Shown here piece after piece: positions 35,883-44,699 of a DNA stretch of 64,000 bases. Origin of the DNA: Streptomyces rhizosphaerihabitans. GTDB taxonomy: Bacteria > Actinomycetota > Actinomycetes > Streptomycetales > Streptomycetaceae. Under the pieces are notes generated by a model. The model saw only the letters and a program-made list of their open reading frames with translations. It did not search any database and was not told the origin of the DNA. The stretch spans positions 1 through 64,000 of the forward strand of contig NZ_JAODTZ010000012.1 of the NCBI RefSeq assembly GCF_025399795.1. The letters run 5' to 3'. Both the position numbers and the translations under genes were made by a program. Positions within the stretch are counted from its first letter, which is position 1. The number at the start of each line of letters is the position of its first letter.

Positions 35883-36324
35883 CGCCCAGCAGCCCGTCCA
35901 TCGCCCGCCCGAACATCCACCGCGCCGACCACCCCAGCGGTCGGTCGGTGAACCCGGGCAGCCCGCGCACGCTCAGATCCTCCCGCCAGATCACCCGTGA
36001 GCCGCCGTGGCTGTCACCGTCCGCCGGGTGCACCTCGAACTCGGCCCAGCCCGTGACGAACGTGCCGCGCTTGACCAGGCGGCACGTTCCCGGGCCCCCG
36101 TCGCACGGCGGCCGCCACGCGACGACTTCCATCGGGTCGTCGAAGGCGAGCGGCCCGAGCCCCGAGCGCGCCACGAAGACCGTGCCCTCCCGCGTCGGCG
36201 GTGATGTGCGCACGCTGACCCGGGTCAGCGGGACGACGTCCGCGTGCCGGGGCCAGTCGGTCAGGCGCTGCCAGCTCTCGGCGACGGAGTGCCGGGAGAC
36301 GCGTTCCAGGACGAAGAGGACCAC
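35833..36324 (-). CDS. SRPBCC-family protein
   Basis: 163 residues. A START/SRPBCC ligand-binding fold is suggested by the opening strand FVLERVSRHSVAESWQRLTDWPRHADVVPL, the middle strands GTVFVARSGLGPLAFDDPMEVVAWRPP, CRLVKRGTFVTGWAEFEVHP and RVIWREDLSVRGLP, and the C-terminal long helix. The last 20 residues (SESSRGGGESGRARG) are low complexity and lie in the repeat region. Members bind hydrophobic ligands or act as cyclases; nothing here tells which. The GTG start has only a weak ribosome site. Confidence 0.75.
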   Translation of the reverse strand: MVLFVLERVSRHSVAESWQRLTDWPRHADVVPLTRVSVRTSPPTREGTVFVARSGLGPLAFDDPMEVVAWRPPCDGGPGTCRLVKRGTFVTGWAEFEVHPADGDSHGGSRVIWREDLSVRGLPGFTDRPLGWSARWMFGRAMDGLLGGSESSRGGGESGRARG

Positions 36325-36583
36325 GGCATGATCGTAGGCGCTCGAAGGACGTCGAACGGAGGGTGAACTCTCCCGCCCCGCTGTCCCGGCCAGCCCTTTC
36401 CGGTCGAAGCACCTGACCAGGTCACTGTCAACACCGCATCATGGTAAGGGAGTTGAGGGCTGAGAGTCGCTTTGCCACTCCCCGGTCCGGAGGGGCACCG
36501 GGTTACGATGCGGCCGACCGTGATCCACCGTTTGCCCGAGACGCGGCACCTCGACCGGTGCCCCTCCCGCGACAGGAGCCCAC

Positions 36584-37828
36584 GTGCCGGACCAGCCCTT
36601 CGTCATCGACCCCACAGGTGCCGACATCCATGGGGAGGCCGAACGGTTACGCGGCCTCCGACGCACCCCGCCGGACACGGGAGCCGCCCCCGCCGCCGCC
36701 CTCGTCGAACTCCCGGGCGGGATAAGTGCCTGGTTCCCGACCCGGTACGAGACGCTCAAGCGGCTTCTCGCCGACGACCGGGTCTCCAAGGACCCCAATC
36801 AGCACTGGCCCGCCTGGATCGACGGTGCCCATCGAGAGAGCTGGGTCAGCCTCTGGGTCGGCGTCACCAACATGTTCACCGCGTACGGCGCCAACCACCG
36901 CAGGCTGCGCAAGCTCGTGTCTCCCGCGTTCACGAAACGGCGCACGGACGCACTGGGGCCCCGTATCGAGGAGATCGCCGCCGAGTTGCTCGACCGCATG
37001 GCCGAAGCGCCCGGCGACCGGGCCGACCTCCGGTCCGCCTACGCGCACCCGCTTCCGATGCGGGTGATCTGCGAACTGTTCGGCCTGCCGGAGGAGAAGC
37101 GGTCCGACATCGCGCGCCTCATCGAGGCGAACATGGACACCACCCTCACCCCCGAGCAGGCCATGGCCACTTACCGGGAAATACACGAACTGCTCGCGCA
37201 GCTCGTCGAGTCGAAGCGGGAGCGGCCGGGCGACGACATGACGACCGCGCTCATCGCGGCCCGCGACGAGGAGGGATCCCAGCTCGCCGAGGCCGAGTTG
37301 ATCGACACCCTTCTCCTCGTCATCGGCGCGGGCCACGAGACGACCGTGAACCTCATCGGCAACGCGGTCCACGCCCTGCTCGCCCACCCCGACCAGCTCG
37401 CCCGCGTGCTCGCCGGTGAGGTTCCCTGGAGCGAGGTCATCGAGGAGACCCTGCGCTGGGCCCCCTCGATCGCCAACCTCCCGCTCCGTTACGCCGTCGA
37501 GGACATCAAGCTCCCCGACGGCACCCTGATCCCGTGCGGTGACGCGATCCTGGCGACCTACGCGGCGGCCGGCCGCGACCCGTTGCGCCACGGCGAGAGC
37601 GCGGCCCGGTTCGACATCACCCGCGTCGACAAGGAGCATCTCGCCTTCGGCCACGGCGTCCACTACTGCATCGGTGCGCCGCTGGCCCGGCTGGAGGCTT
37701 TGATCGCGCTCCCGGCGCTCTTCGAGCGCTTTCCCACCCTGAGCGCGGACACCTCGCAGGGCCCGGCGCGCCTTGCCGAGTCGTTCATCGGCCACGGCTA
37801 TCGGACGCTGCCCGTGCGCTGGAGCTGA
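36584..37828 (+). CDS. Cytochrome P450
   Basis: 414 residues, a soluble class I bacterial P450. I-helix oxygen-binding motif GAGHETT, K-helix E-x-x-R (EETLRW), and the heme loop FGHGVHYCIGAPLARLE with the Cys thiolate. The closest pattern is the CYP107-type group of streptomycetes, which hydroxylate macrolides and other secondary metabolites. It stands alone without a ferredoxin gene, so redox partners come from elsewhere. GTG start with AGGAG six bases upstream. Confidence 0.93.
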   Translation: MPDQPFVIDPTGADIHGEAERLRGLRRTPPDTGAAPAAALVELPGGISAWFPTRYETLKRLLADDRVSKDPNQHWPAWIDGAHRESWVSLWVGVTNMFTAYGANHRRLRKLVSPAFTKRRTDALGPRIEEIAAELLDRMAEAPGDRADLRSAYAHPLPMRVICELFGLPEEKRSDIARLIEANMDTTLTPEQAMATYREIHELLAQLVESKRERPGDDMTTALIAARDEEGSQLAEAELIDTLLLVIGAGHETTVNLIGNAVHALLAHPDQLARVLAGEVPWSEVIEETLRWAPSIANLPLRYAVEDIKLPDGTLIPCGDAILATYAAAGRDPLRHGESAARFDITRVDKEHLAFGHGVHYCIGAPLARLEALIALPALFERFPTLSADTSQGPARLAESFIGHGYRTLPVRWS

Positions 37829-37911
37829 TTACCCGTCAGGGTGGGTGGCGAGGGCGGTGGTCGGGGAGCCGGCCTCGGAATCCGAACTGCCCCGCGAGAG
37901 GCGATGAATCG

Positions 37912-38700
37912 TCAGGGGCGGTACACCGTTCCGGGCTCGGCCCTCCCCGGTGCCAGCAGCTGCGGCACCGTCACGAACACATACCCGCGCTCCTTCAGCG
38001 CGTCGATGATCCCGGGTACCGCGGGGACGGTGCCCGGGTAGAGATCGTGCAGCAGGATGATCCCGTCCCGGGACGACTGCTGAAGGACCCGCTCGCGTAT
38101 CAGCCCGGAATCGTTCGTCCGGTAGTCCTTGGCGGTCACGCTCCACAGGATCTCGGCGAGTCCCTCCTCGCGCGCGACCTTCCGCACCGTGTCGTCGGTC
38201 CGCCCCTGCGGCGGCCGCATCAGCGTCGGCTTGTGCCCGGTGAGCCGCTCTATCTCCTCGTTCGGACGGCGCAGTTCCTCTCGTATCTCCGCAGGCGAGA
38301 TCTGCGTGAGGATCTTGTGGTCCCAGGTGTGGCTGGCCACCTCGTGGCCCTCGTCGGCCATGCGCCGCACCAGCTCCGGGTACTTCTCGATGTGCCGCTT
38401 GCCGAGCAGGAAGAAGGTCGCCTGGACCTTCTTCTCCTTGAGGATGTCGAGCAGCCGGGCCGAGTGTTCGCTCGGCCCGGCGTCGAAGGTCAGGGCGATG
38501 CACTTGGCCTTTCGGCAGTCCACCGTCCCGAATTCCGCCGGTCCGGCGGCTCCCGGATGCGCCCTCGCGGCGCTCGGCGCGGTGGTGGCCATGGACGTGC
38601 ACCCCGTCAGTGGCAGGGCCAGTGCGACGGCGGCGGAGATCGCGGCCGCCGTGCGGAACCTGGTCGCCGGTCTTTTCATCTTCCTGGTCAGAGAAGGCAT
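37912..38700 (-). CDS. Secreted polysaccharide deacetylase (lipoprotein)
   Basis: 262 residues. N-terminal lipoprotein signal (AAAISAAVALALPLTGC, lipobox LTGC). NodB domain motifs: ALTFDAGPSEHSARLLDIL (MT1, with DAG for the usual DDG), HEVASHTWDHKIL (MT2, H-x3-H metal ligands), LMRPPQGRTDDTV (MT3), and LWSVTAKDY and IILLHDLYPG (MT4-5). It removes acetyl groups from peptidoglycan or chitin-like glycans at the cell surface. The Ala at the second Asp position of MT1 is uncommon: that Asp is a metal ligand in canonical enzymes. Start at ATG 38700 sits right behind a 34-bp palindrome. Confidence 0.85.
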   Translation of the reverse strand: MPSLTRKMKRPATRFRTAAAISAAVALALPLTGCTSMATTAPSAARAHPGAAGPAEFGTVDCRKAKCIALTFDAGPSEHSARLLDILKEKKVQATFFLLGKRHIEKYPELVRRMADEGHEVASHTWDHKILTQISPAEIREELRRPNEEIERLTGHKPTLMRPPQGRTDDTVRKVAREEGLAEILWSVTAKDYRTNDSGLIRERVLQQSSRDGIILLHDLYPGTVPAVPGIIDALKERGYVFVTVPQLLAPGRAEPGTVYRP

Positions 38701-38706
38701 GCCGCG

Positions 38707-38740
38707 ACTATATATGGAGTGTATACACTCGATGTATAGT
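38707..38740 (-). promoter_or_regulatory. AT-rich 34-bp palindromic operator candidate
   Basis: A perfect 14-bp core, GAGTGTATACACTC (38717-38730), sits at the exact centre of a longer near-perfect palindrome bounded by ACTATA and TATAGT. It is markedly AT-rich for this genome and ends six bases before the deacetylase ATG, so it overlaps the promoter or leader. The G-T-G-T-A...T-A-C-A-C form resembles GntR-type operators. Confidence 0.65.
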
Positions 38741-38951
38741 GCTGTGAGCTGCGTAAATACCCTGCTCGGTTGATGCTGTTGCCTTGCGCCGTAGCCGTAG
38801 CCGTAGCCTTCGGCGCTGTCCTCCATCTCGCGCCGACAGCCCTGCTCGGCCTCGGCGGCCGCCTTGCCGACTGCATTGGCGGAGCCAGGTCGTCAGGAGT
38901 CCGCGTCCGGCCGTTCGTCGCTGCTCACGGGTTGTCGGATCGTCGCTCCGG

Positions 38952-40334
38952 CTATTGCTTCGGGGGTTGCTCCGGCGGTTGCCCTGGCCTCGGTTTGTGG
39001 CCGGAGCGGTGTACGCCGGCCGTGCGGCCCACGAGCATCGCCATGGCGAGCAGCCGACGCCAGTCCAGGGCGGGCTGGACCGTGGGGACGCCCGGCCGCT
39101 TCTTCGGGACGCGGACGCGGAGCACGCCCGGTTCGACACGGCAGTGCACCGGGGTGGGCAGGATCATGGCCTCGCCGTCGATGCCGACCTCCAGCTCGTC
39201 GCTGTCGGCACCGACGGCGACTTCGCGCGCGGTGAGGACCGACAGCCCCCGCGGGTCCGGGGAGAGCAGCAGCGCGGCGGCCTCGACCGCGCTGTCCACC
39301 TTGACGCTGAGGACGCCGAGCAGCCCCGAGTCGAGCCGCTCGCGGCGACCCAGGCCGGCCGGATCGTTCGTGCGGTAGGGGTTGTTGCTCACCAGCAGCG
39401 CCTGCGGCGCGTCGAGCGTCGTCCCGGCGGCCCGGGCGGTCAGCTGCGGTCCCCGCTGGCGGGTGAGCAGGTCCGGAAGGAGCTGCAGGATGGTGCCGAT
39501 CTTGTCGTCCCGGTAGGCGGGATCCTGGACGACCGCCGCGTACGCGCCGAACGAGGCGTTGTTGACGAAGGGGTGCTTCCCGGCGAAGCCGAGATCCACC
39601 CGGAGCTCGACCCCGTTCGTCAGGGCGTCGAGGCAGGTGGCGGGGTCGTCGCGGTCGAGGCCGAGGTCCATGGCGAAGTGGTTGCGGGTGCCGGCCGAGA
39701 CGACGAGGAACGGCAGACCGTGTTCGGCGGCGACGGCCGCGACGAGCGCCTGCGTTCCGTCGCCGCCCGCGACGCCCAGCAGGTCCGCTCCGTCCGCGAC
39801 CGCTTCCCGGGCCAGCTCGGTGACGTCCTGGTGGTGCTCCGGGTCGAGGAGGACGACGCGGGCGCCGAGTCGCTCGGCCTTCTCCACGAGACCGAACCGC
39901 TCCACCTTGCCGCCGCCGGACCGGGGATTCATGAGGACGAAGGGCCGTCGTGGCGGCGGAGTGCGGTGCTCCTTCATGGGCCGGACCCGGCCGCGGGCAC
40001 TCCGCAGCGCGTAGCGCCCGCACCACACGGCGACGATCCACAGCACGGGGGACAGCAGCAGGGTCCACAGCAGCGTGACCGCGAGGACCACGATGCTGGC
40101 GATGGGCACGACGATCGCCAGCAGCCCCGCGATCCAGCGCACCAGGCCCCTACGGGTCAGCATCCACCACAGCGCCGCCGCCGCGACGGCCATGCCGGCG
40201 AGAGCGGCGAGGAGGAGCAGGAATCCGCGTACGCCTCCGAAGACGAGCGGCAACGCCACAGCGAGCGCCGCCGATGCCAGGGAGGCTCTCGCCGCCCACC
40301 GTTCGCGGGCCGGCGGACCCGTATCCGTGCTCAT
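38952..40334 (-). CDS. Diacylglycerol-kinase-family lipid kinase
   Basis: 460 residues from ATG 40334 (GGAGG upstream). Three to four N-terminal membrane segments (ASLASAALAVALPLVF, FLLLLAALAGMAVAAAALWW, IAGLLAIVVPIASIVVLAVTLLWTLLLSPVLWIVAVW) anchor a DAGK catalytic domain: FVLMNPRSGGGKVERF, GVAGGDGTQALVAAVA (GGDGT nucleotide loop), SAGTRNHFAMDLGLD and the second lobe (VNNASFGAYAAVV, LEVGIDGEAM). Phosphorylates diacylglycerol or a related lipid at the membrane. No operon partner. Confidence 0.9.
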   Translation of the reverse strand: MSTDTGPPARERWAARASLASAALAVALPLVFGGVRGFLLLLAALAGMAVAAAALWWMLTRRGLVRWIAGLLAIVVPIASIVVLAVTLLWTLLLSPVLWIVAVWCGRYALRSARGRVRPMKEHRTPPPRRPFVLMNPRSGGGKVERFGLVEKAERLGARVVLLDPEHHQDVTELAREAVADGADLLGVAGGDGTQALVAAVAAEHGLPFLVVSAGTRNHFAMDLGLDRDDPATCLDALTNGVELRVDLGFAGKHPFVNNASFGAYAAVVQDPAYRDDKIGTILQLLPDLLTRQRGPQLTARAAGTTLDAPQALLVSNNPYRTNDPAGLGRRERLDSGLLGVLSVKVDSAVEAAALLLSPDPRGLSVLTAREVAVGADSDELEVGIDGEAMILPTPVHCRVEPGVLRVRVPKKRPGVPTVQPALDWRRLLAMAMLVGRTAGVHRSGHKPRPGQPPEQPPKQ

Positions 40335-40472
40335 CGTTCCTCCACTGGTCGGTCCCTCGCGTGCCGCGGTCACCGGACGAGAGGAACCGTTCCACCCGTC
40401 ACGGGAACCATGTGCCCGTGGGACGGACTCCCATGGCCGACGTGCCGGGACGGCCCGTATGAGGTCACGCTG

Positions 40473-41042
40473 TCACGAGCCGGGCTCCCGCACCACGAGG
40501 CGGCCTGTGTCCCGGCCCGTTTCCTGGCTCGCTCCACGGACCGTTCCCCCTGCGGACACCGGTCGGTCGGCGGCGGACTCCGTGCGCCTCGCCGAGGGGC
40601 CGGGGCGGGTACGTGCCTCCGGCGGAACCAGTGCGCCGTGCCCGGCGCCGCAGACGACCACCGTGTGCACCTGCTCCCCGCAGTCCGCGTGCACGACCTC
40701 CAGGGGCGGGCCCTCGGGATCCGCCGTGTAGCGGTCGCCCCACTGCTTGAGGGCGATCATGGCGGGCCACAGCTCCCAGCCCTTGCGGGTGAGCCGGTAC
40801 TCGTTACGGGTGCGGCTGCCGGGCTCGCTGTACGGCACGGTGTCCAGGATCCCGGCCGCGACCAGCTTCCTCAGCCGGTCCGCCAGCACGCTCTCGGAGA
40901 GTCCGACATGCCGCCGGAAGTCGTCGAAGCGCCGTACGCCGTTCATCGCGTCCCGCAGGACCAGCATCGACCACTTCTCGCCGATCAGGTCGAGCGTCCG
41001 CTGGACCGTGCAGTTCTCGGTGCTTGTGTCGAGCCACGTCAT
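40473..41042 (-). CDS. HxlR-type winged-helix regulator
   Basis: 189 residues. The HxlR pattern is clear: STENCTVQRTLDLIGEKWSMLVLRDAMNGVRRFDDFRRHVGLSESVLADRLRKLVAAGILDTVPYSEPGSRTRNEYRLTRKGWELWPAMIALKQWGDRY. The C-terminal 70 residues extend beyond the DNA-binding domain and include paired Cys (HADCGEQVHTVVVCGAGH), which might sense redox or metal. Divergent from the thioesterase gene, whose promoter lies in the shared 118-base region, so it probably controls that gene. I place the start at ATG 41042 because GAGG precedes it; ATG 41051 is possible. Confidence 0.85.
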   Translation of the reverse strand: MTWLDTSTENCTVQRTLDLIGEKWSMLVLRDAMNGVRRFDDFRRHVGLSESVLADRLRKLVAAGILDTVPYSEPGSRTRNEYRLTRKGWELWPAMIALKQWGDRYTADPEGPPLEVVHADCGEQVHTVVVCGAGHGALVPPEARTRPGPSARRTESAADRPVSAGGTVRGASQETGRDTGRLVVREPGS

Positions 41043-41069
41043 GCGCCTCATCCTAGGCTGACTATGAGA

Positions 41070-41099
41070 TTGACAGCCAGGTGTGGGACTGGCTAACTT
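41070..41099 (+). promoter_or_regulatory. Sigma-HrdB-type promoter of the thioesterase gene
   Basis: TTGACA (41070-41075), an 18-base spacer, then TAACTT (41094-41099). This is the best housekeeping promoter visible in the window. It predicts transcription from about 41106, which rules out the GTG at 41083 and supports the ATG at 41161 as start of the thioesterase. Confidence 0.65.
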
Positions 41100-41160
41100 C
41101 GAAAAGAAGAGTCAGGCGGGCGGAGTCGGATCGCCGAGCAACAGGGAGAGTGGCAGAGCC

Positions 41161-41646
41161 ATGGGCAGGTCTCGTACATACGACTGGGAGGACCCGGCCG
41201 TCTCCGCGGCCGCCGTCGGCCAGTACAGCGGCCTCGACTTCCTCCGTGAGATGCAGGCCGGACGGCTCCCCGCACCGCCGATCTCGGCGACTCTCGGCAT
41301 GACACTCGAAGAGGTCGAGCGCGGCCGGGTGGTCTTCGCCCTGGTTCCGGGGGAGGAGCACTACAACCCGATCGGGAGCGTCCACGGAGGCGTCTACGCC
41401 ACCCTGCTGGACTCGGCGGCGGGCTGCGCCGTGCAGTCCGTGCTGCCCCGGGGCACCGGGTACACCTCGCTCGACCTGAACGTGAAGTTCCTGCGGCCGA
41501 TCACCGTGGACACCGGCGAGGTCCGCGCGGTCGGCACCGTCCTCAGCAGCGGCCGCCGTACGGCCCTCGCCCAGGCGGAGCTCTTCGACGCGGCCGACCG
41601 GCTGCTGGCGCATACCACCAGCAGCTGCCTGCTGTTCCCCGTCTGA
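41161..41646 (+). CDS. PaaI-type hotdog-fold thioesterase
   Basis: 161 residues. Hotdog-domain signature NPIGSVHGGVYATLLDSAAGCAVQSVLPRGTGYTSLDLNVKFLRPITVDTGEVRAVGTVLSSGRRTALAQAELFD, with the conserved HGG and following Asp of the PaaI group. These enzymes hydrolyse aryl- or acyl-CoA thioesters. ATG 41161 has GGGAGAG about 11 bases upstream. Probably controlled by the divergent HxlR regulator. Confidence 0.88.
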   Translation: MGRSRTYDWEDPAVSAAAVGQYSGLDFLREMQAGRLPAPPISATLGMTLEEVERGRVVFALVPGEEHYNPIGSVHGGVYATLLDSAAGCAVQSVLPRGTGYTSLDLNVKFLRPITVDTGEVRAVGTVLSSGRRTALAQAELFDAADRLLAHTTSSCLLFPV

Positions 41647-41672
41647 CCGCTGACCGCTGACCGCTGACCGCC
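41643..41672. repeat. 7-bp tandem repeat at the thioesterase stop
   Basis: CTGACCG is repeated four times, beginning with the TGA stop codon of the thioesterase gene itself (TGACCGC steps). A short simple-sequence repeat without evident function. Confidence 0.7.
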
Positions 41673-41790
41673 GGCGACCGCTGTTCCTCGTCCGAGGACG
41701 GGTGATGCCGCCGGTCGATGCCGGCATCCCTCGGCCAGGCGACGCGTTCCGCCGGGCCGACCGGCGGTCCCGGAGCTAGCGTGACGGTGT

Positions 41791-42435
41791 ATGAGGACGA
41801 GCCTGCCGAGCCTGCCCCTGGACGCCGTGCCGCGCCTGATCGGCGCGGTGGTTCTCGGCGCCGCGGTCGGCGCCGTCGTCGGACTGTCGACCGACGTCTT
41901 TCTGGGCCTGCTGGCCGGAATCGCCGCGACGGAACTGTTCTTCGTCCTGGCGGGCTGGGCGGTGCTGTGGCCGATGACGGCCACGGCCACCCGCGACAAC
42001 GCGCGACGCGAGGACTTCCGCCCCCTGACCGACGAACTCGTGGTGGTCGCGGTCGCCCTGTGCGGACTGTTCGCCATCGTGCTGCTGCTCCTGCGCGGGG
42101 GCAGGTCCGACAACGGCCACGCGGCGGCCGTGACCGCCCTGTGCGGGGTGTTCCTGGCCTGGTCCGCGCTGCATCTGATGTACGCCACCCGCTACGCCTA
42201 CGTGTACTACGAGGCGAACGGCGGCATCGACTTCAACACGGACGACGCACCGGCGTACCGCGACTTCTTCTATTTCAGCTACAACCTCGGAATGACGTAC
42301 CAGGTGTCCGACACCGGCGTTTCGAGTCCGAAGATCCGCTCGATCGTGCTGAGGCACTCCCTCCTGTCGTACGTGTTCGGCACCAGCATTCTCGCCACGG
42401 CCATCAACGTCGTCGTGGGACTCGTGAGCGGCTGA
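41791..42435 (+). CDS. DUF1345 membrane protein
   Basis: 214 residues with five hydrophobic segments: [89 protein letters not shown] and [23 protein letters not shown]. The motif [15 protein letters not shown]...[21 protein letters not shown] is the DUF1345 hallmark. No function is established. A convincing ribosome site is not visible before the ATG. Confidence 0.83.
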   Translation: MRTSLPSLPLDAVPRLIGAVVLGAAVGAVVGLSTDVFLGLLAGIAATELFFVLAGWAVLWPMTATATRDNARREDFRPLTDELVVVAVALCGLFAIVLLLLRGGRSDNGHAAAVTALCGVFLAWSALHLMYATRYAYVYYEANGGIDFNTDDAPAYRDFFYFSYNLGMTYQVSDTGVSSPKIRSIVLRHSLLSYVFGTSILATAINVVVGLVSG

Positions 42436-42555
42436 CGTCGCCGTCGGCGCGCCCGGTTCTGGTGCGGTTTGCCCCGGGACGCAGCAGGATGGGAGGAAGA
42501 ACCGACCGGGTCCGCGTACGACGGACACCTCCGCGTCTCATGAGGAGGCCGACTC

Positions 42556-43611
42556 TTGGCCGAGCCGCAGGCTGTGGTCTCCCGACCGGCCAGGGCCACC
42601 GTGTTCCTCGTGGTCACCGTCACGCCGGGGCACGAGGACACGGTCCGTGGCCTGCTGGAGGATGTCTCGGGACTGCGCCGTTCCGTCGCCTTCCGGGCAC
42701 CCGGCGACGACCTCGGCTGCGTCGTCGGCATCGGATCGGCGGCCTGGGACCGGCTGTTCAGCGGGCCTCGCCCCCAAGGGCTGCACCCGTTCGTCGAGTT
42801 GACGGGAAGGCGCCACCGGGCCCCGTCCACGCCGGGAGACCTCCTGTTCCACCTCCGGGCCCGCCGCATGGACCTCTGCTTCGAACTCGCCCGGCTGATC
42901 GTGGAACGACTGGACGGCGCGGTCACGGTCGTCGACGAAGTCCATGGATTCAAGTACTTCGACGACCGTGACCTGCTCGGCTTCGTCGACGGCAGCGAGA
43001 ACCCCGAAGGCCGGCCGGCCGCCGACGCCGTGCTCGTCGGCGACGAGGACCCCGCCTTCGAGGGCGGCAGTTACGTGATCGTCCAGAAGTACCTGCACGA
43101 CCTGCGGACGTGGAACGCGCTGCCGTCGGACGAGCAGGAGAAGGTCATCGGGCGCACGAAGCTCGCCAACGTGGAACTCCCCGACGACATCAAGCCGGCC
43201 GACTCCCACGTCGCGCTCAACACCATCACCGACGAGGACGGCGACGAACGCAAGATCGTGCGGGAGAACATGCCGTTCGGCACCCTGGGACAGGGCGAGT
43301 TCGGCACCTTCTTCATCGGCTACGCCCGCACCCCCGAGGTGACCGAGCAGATGCTGCGGAACATGTTCCTCGGAGACGGCCGCGCCTCGCACGACCGCAT
43401 CCTCGACTTCTCGACCGCGATCACCGGATGCCTCTTCCACGTACCGACCGTCGACTTCCTCGACGACCTCCCCGCCGCCCCGGGCGAGCAGGCGGCGGAC
43501 GAGCGGACGACGGACCTCCCCGCCTCTCCCGGCCTCCCCGCCTCTCCCGGCGTGCGTGCGGCGGCGGACGGCTCACTGGGGATCGGCAGCCTCAAAGGAG
43601 TCCGCCCATGA
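42556..43611 (+). CDS. Class B dye-decolorizing peroxidase with encapsulin-targeting tail
   Basis: 351 residues from TTG 42556 (GAGGAGG seven bases upstream). Heme peroxidase of the DyP superfamily: the GxxDG motif appears in LLGFVDGSENPEG (distal Asp), the proximal heme His in DSHVALNTI, and the distal Arg in RENMPFGTLGQGEFGTFFIGYARTPEVTEQMLRNMF. The C-terminus is a Pro/Ser linker ending DGSLGIGSLKG-VRP, the classic cargo-loading peptide that binds the inner face of encapsulin shells. The stop overlaps the next start (ATGA), so peroxidase and shell are made together. Confidence 0.95.
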   Translation: MAEPQAVVSRPARATVFLVVTVTPGHEDTVRGLLEDVSGLRRSVAFRAPGDDLGCVVGIGSAAWDRLFSGPRPQGLHPFVELTGRRHRAPSTPGDLLFHLRARRMDLCFELARLIVERLDGAVTVVDEVHGFKYFDDRDLLGFVDGSENPEGRPAADAVLVGDEDPAFEGGSYVIVQKYLHDLRTWNALPSDEQEKVIGRTKLANVELPDDIKPADSHVALNTITDEDGDERKIVRENMPFGTLGQGEFGTFFIGYARTPEVTEQMLRNMFLGDGRASHDRILDFSTAITGCLFHVPTVDFLDDLPAAPGEQAADERTTDLPASPGLPASPGVRAAADGSLGIGSLKGVRP

Positions 43612-44483
43612 CGACCACGCCCGATGCCACCGCCACTGCTACCGCCACCGTGCCCGTCGCCGGCAACCTGCACCGCGAACTCGCCCCCATCACGCCCGCC
43701 GCGTGGAACGAGATCGAGGACGAGGCGCGCCGCACCTTCCGGCGCAACCTCGCCGGGCGGCGCGCCGTGGACGTCTCGGGCCCCGACGGCCCCGGACTCG
43801 CCGCCGTGGGGACCGGCCACCTGTCCGGCATCGACGGGCCGTCACCCGGTGTCGCGGCACGGCTGCGCCAGGTACAGCCCCTGGTCGAGCTGACGGTGCC
43901 GTTCCGGGTGAGCCGCGCCGCCGTCGACGACGTGGACCGGGGCGCCAAGGACTCCGACTGGCAACCGGTCAAGGACGCCGCCCGCACCATGGCCTTCGCC
44001 GAGGACCAGACCGTCTTCAACGGGTACACGGCGGCCCGGATCGACGGTCTTCGCGCACGCACCTCCAACCCCGTGCTCCGCCTTCCCGCCGAGCCGCGCG
44101 ATTTCCCGGACGCAGTCAGCCATGCCCTGAGCACCCTCCGGCTGGCAGGAGTGCAGGGCCCGTACGCGCTGCTGCTGGGCGCGGAGGCGTACACGGCGGT
44201 CAGCGAGACCTCCGACCATGGCTACCCCGTCGCCGCCCACCTCGGCCGGATGCTCGACGGCCGGCTGATCTGGGCGCCCGCCGTGGAGGGGGCCTTTCTG
44301 CTCACCACCCGGGGCGGTGACTACGAACTGCGGCTCGGTGAGGATCTGGCCATCGGCTACGCGGCCCACGACGCCACCGGCATCGACCTGTACTTCCGCC
44401 AGACCCTGACCTTCCTGGTCCACACGGACGAGGCCGTGGTGGCACTCGACCCGTGGACCGACACGAGCACGGACACGGCCTGA
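43608..44483 (+). CDS. Family 1 encapsulin shell protein
   Basis: 291 residues, HK97-fold nanocompartment protein (linocin M18-like). Markers: LHRELAPITPAAWNEIEDEARRTFRRNLAGRRAVDVSGPDG at the N-terminus, QVQPLVELTVPFRVSRAAVDDVDRGAKDSDWQPVKDAARTMAFAEDQTVFNGY, and the C-terminal TRGGDYELRLGEDLAIGYAAHDATGIDLYFRQTLTFLV. Sixty subunits normally form a T=1 shell. An extra 20 residues (TPDATATATATVPVAGN) precede the family start. AAAGGAG precedes the ATG. Its cargo is the DyP peroxidase just upstream. Confidence 0.95.
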   Translation: MTTTPDATATATATVPVAGNLHRELAPITPAAWNEIEDEARRTFRRNLAGRRAVDVSGPDGPGLAAVGTGHLSGIDGPSPGVAARLRQVQPLVELTVPFRVSRAAVDDVDRGAKDSDWQPVKDAARTMAFAEDQTVFNGYTAARIDGLRARTSNPVLRLPAEPRDFPDAVSHALSTLRLAGVQGPYALLLGAEAYTAVSETSDHGYPVAAHLGRMLDGRLIWAPAVEGAFLLTTRGGDYELRLGEDLAIGYAAHDATGIDLYFRQTLTFLVHTDEAVVALDPWTDTSTDTA

Positions 44484-44699
44484 CCTCGCCCGGTGCGCGG
44501 CCCTCGGCAGGAGGTCCGCCCCGGCCGCCGGCTCCGCCTTCCGGCGTTCCCCAACATGCCTTTCCCGTGGGCGAGTTCCGCCTGGTACAGGGAGATACCG
44601 CAGGCCAGGGCGCTCGTGGCGCGTATGACCGCTCCAGTTGCGGAGCAATAGGCGCCGCGAAATGGTGGAAAGGACTCATCGCCGCACCGGGAGCTGCCC

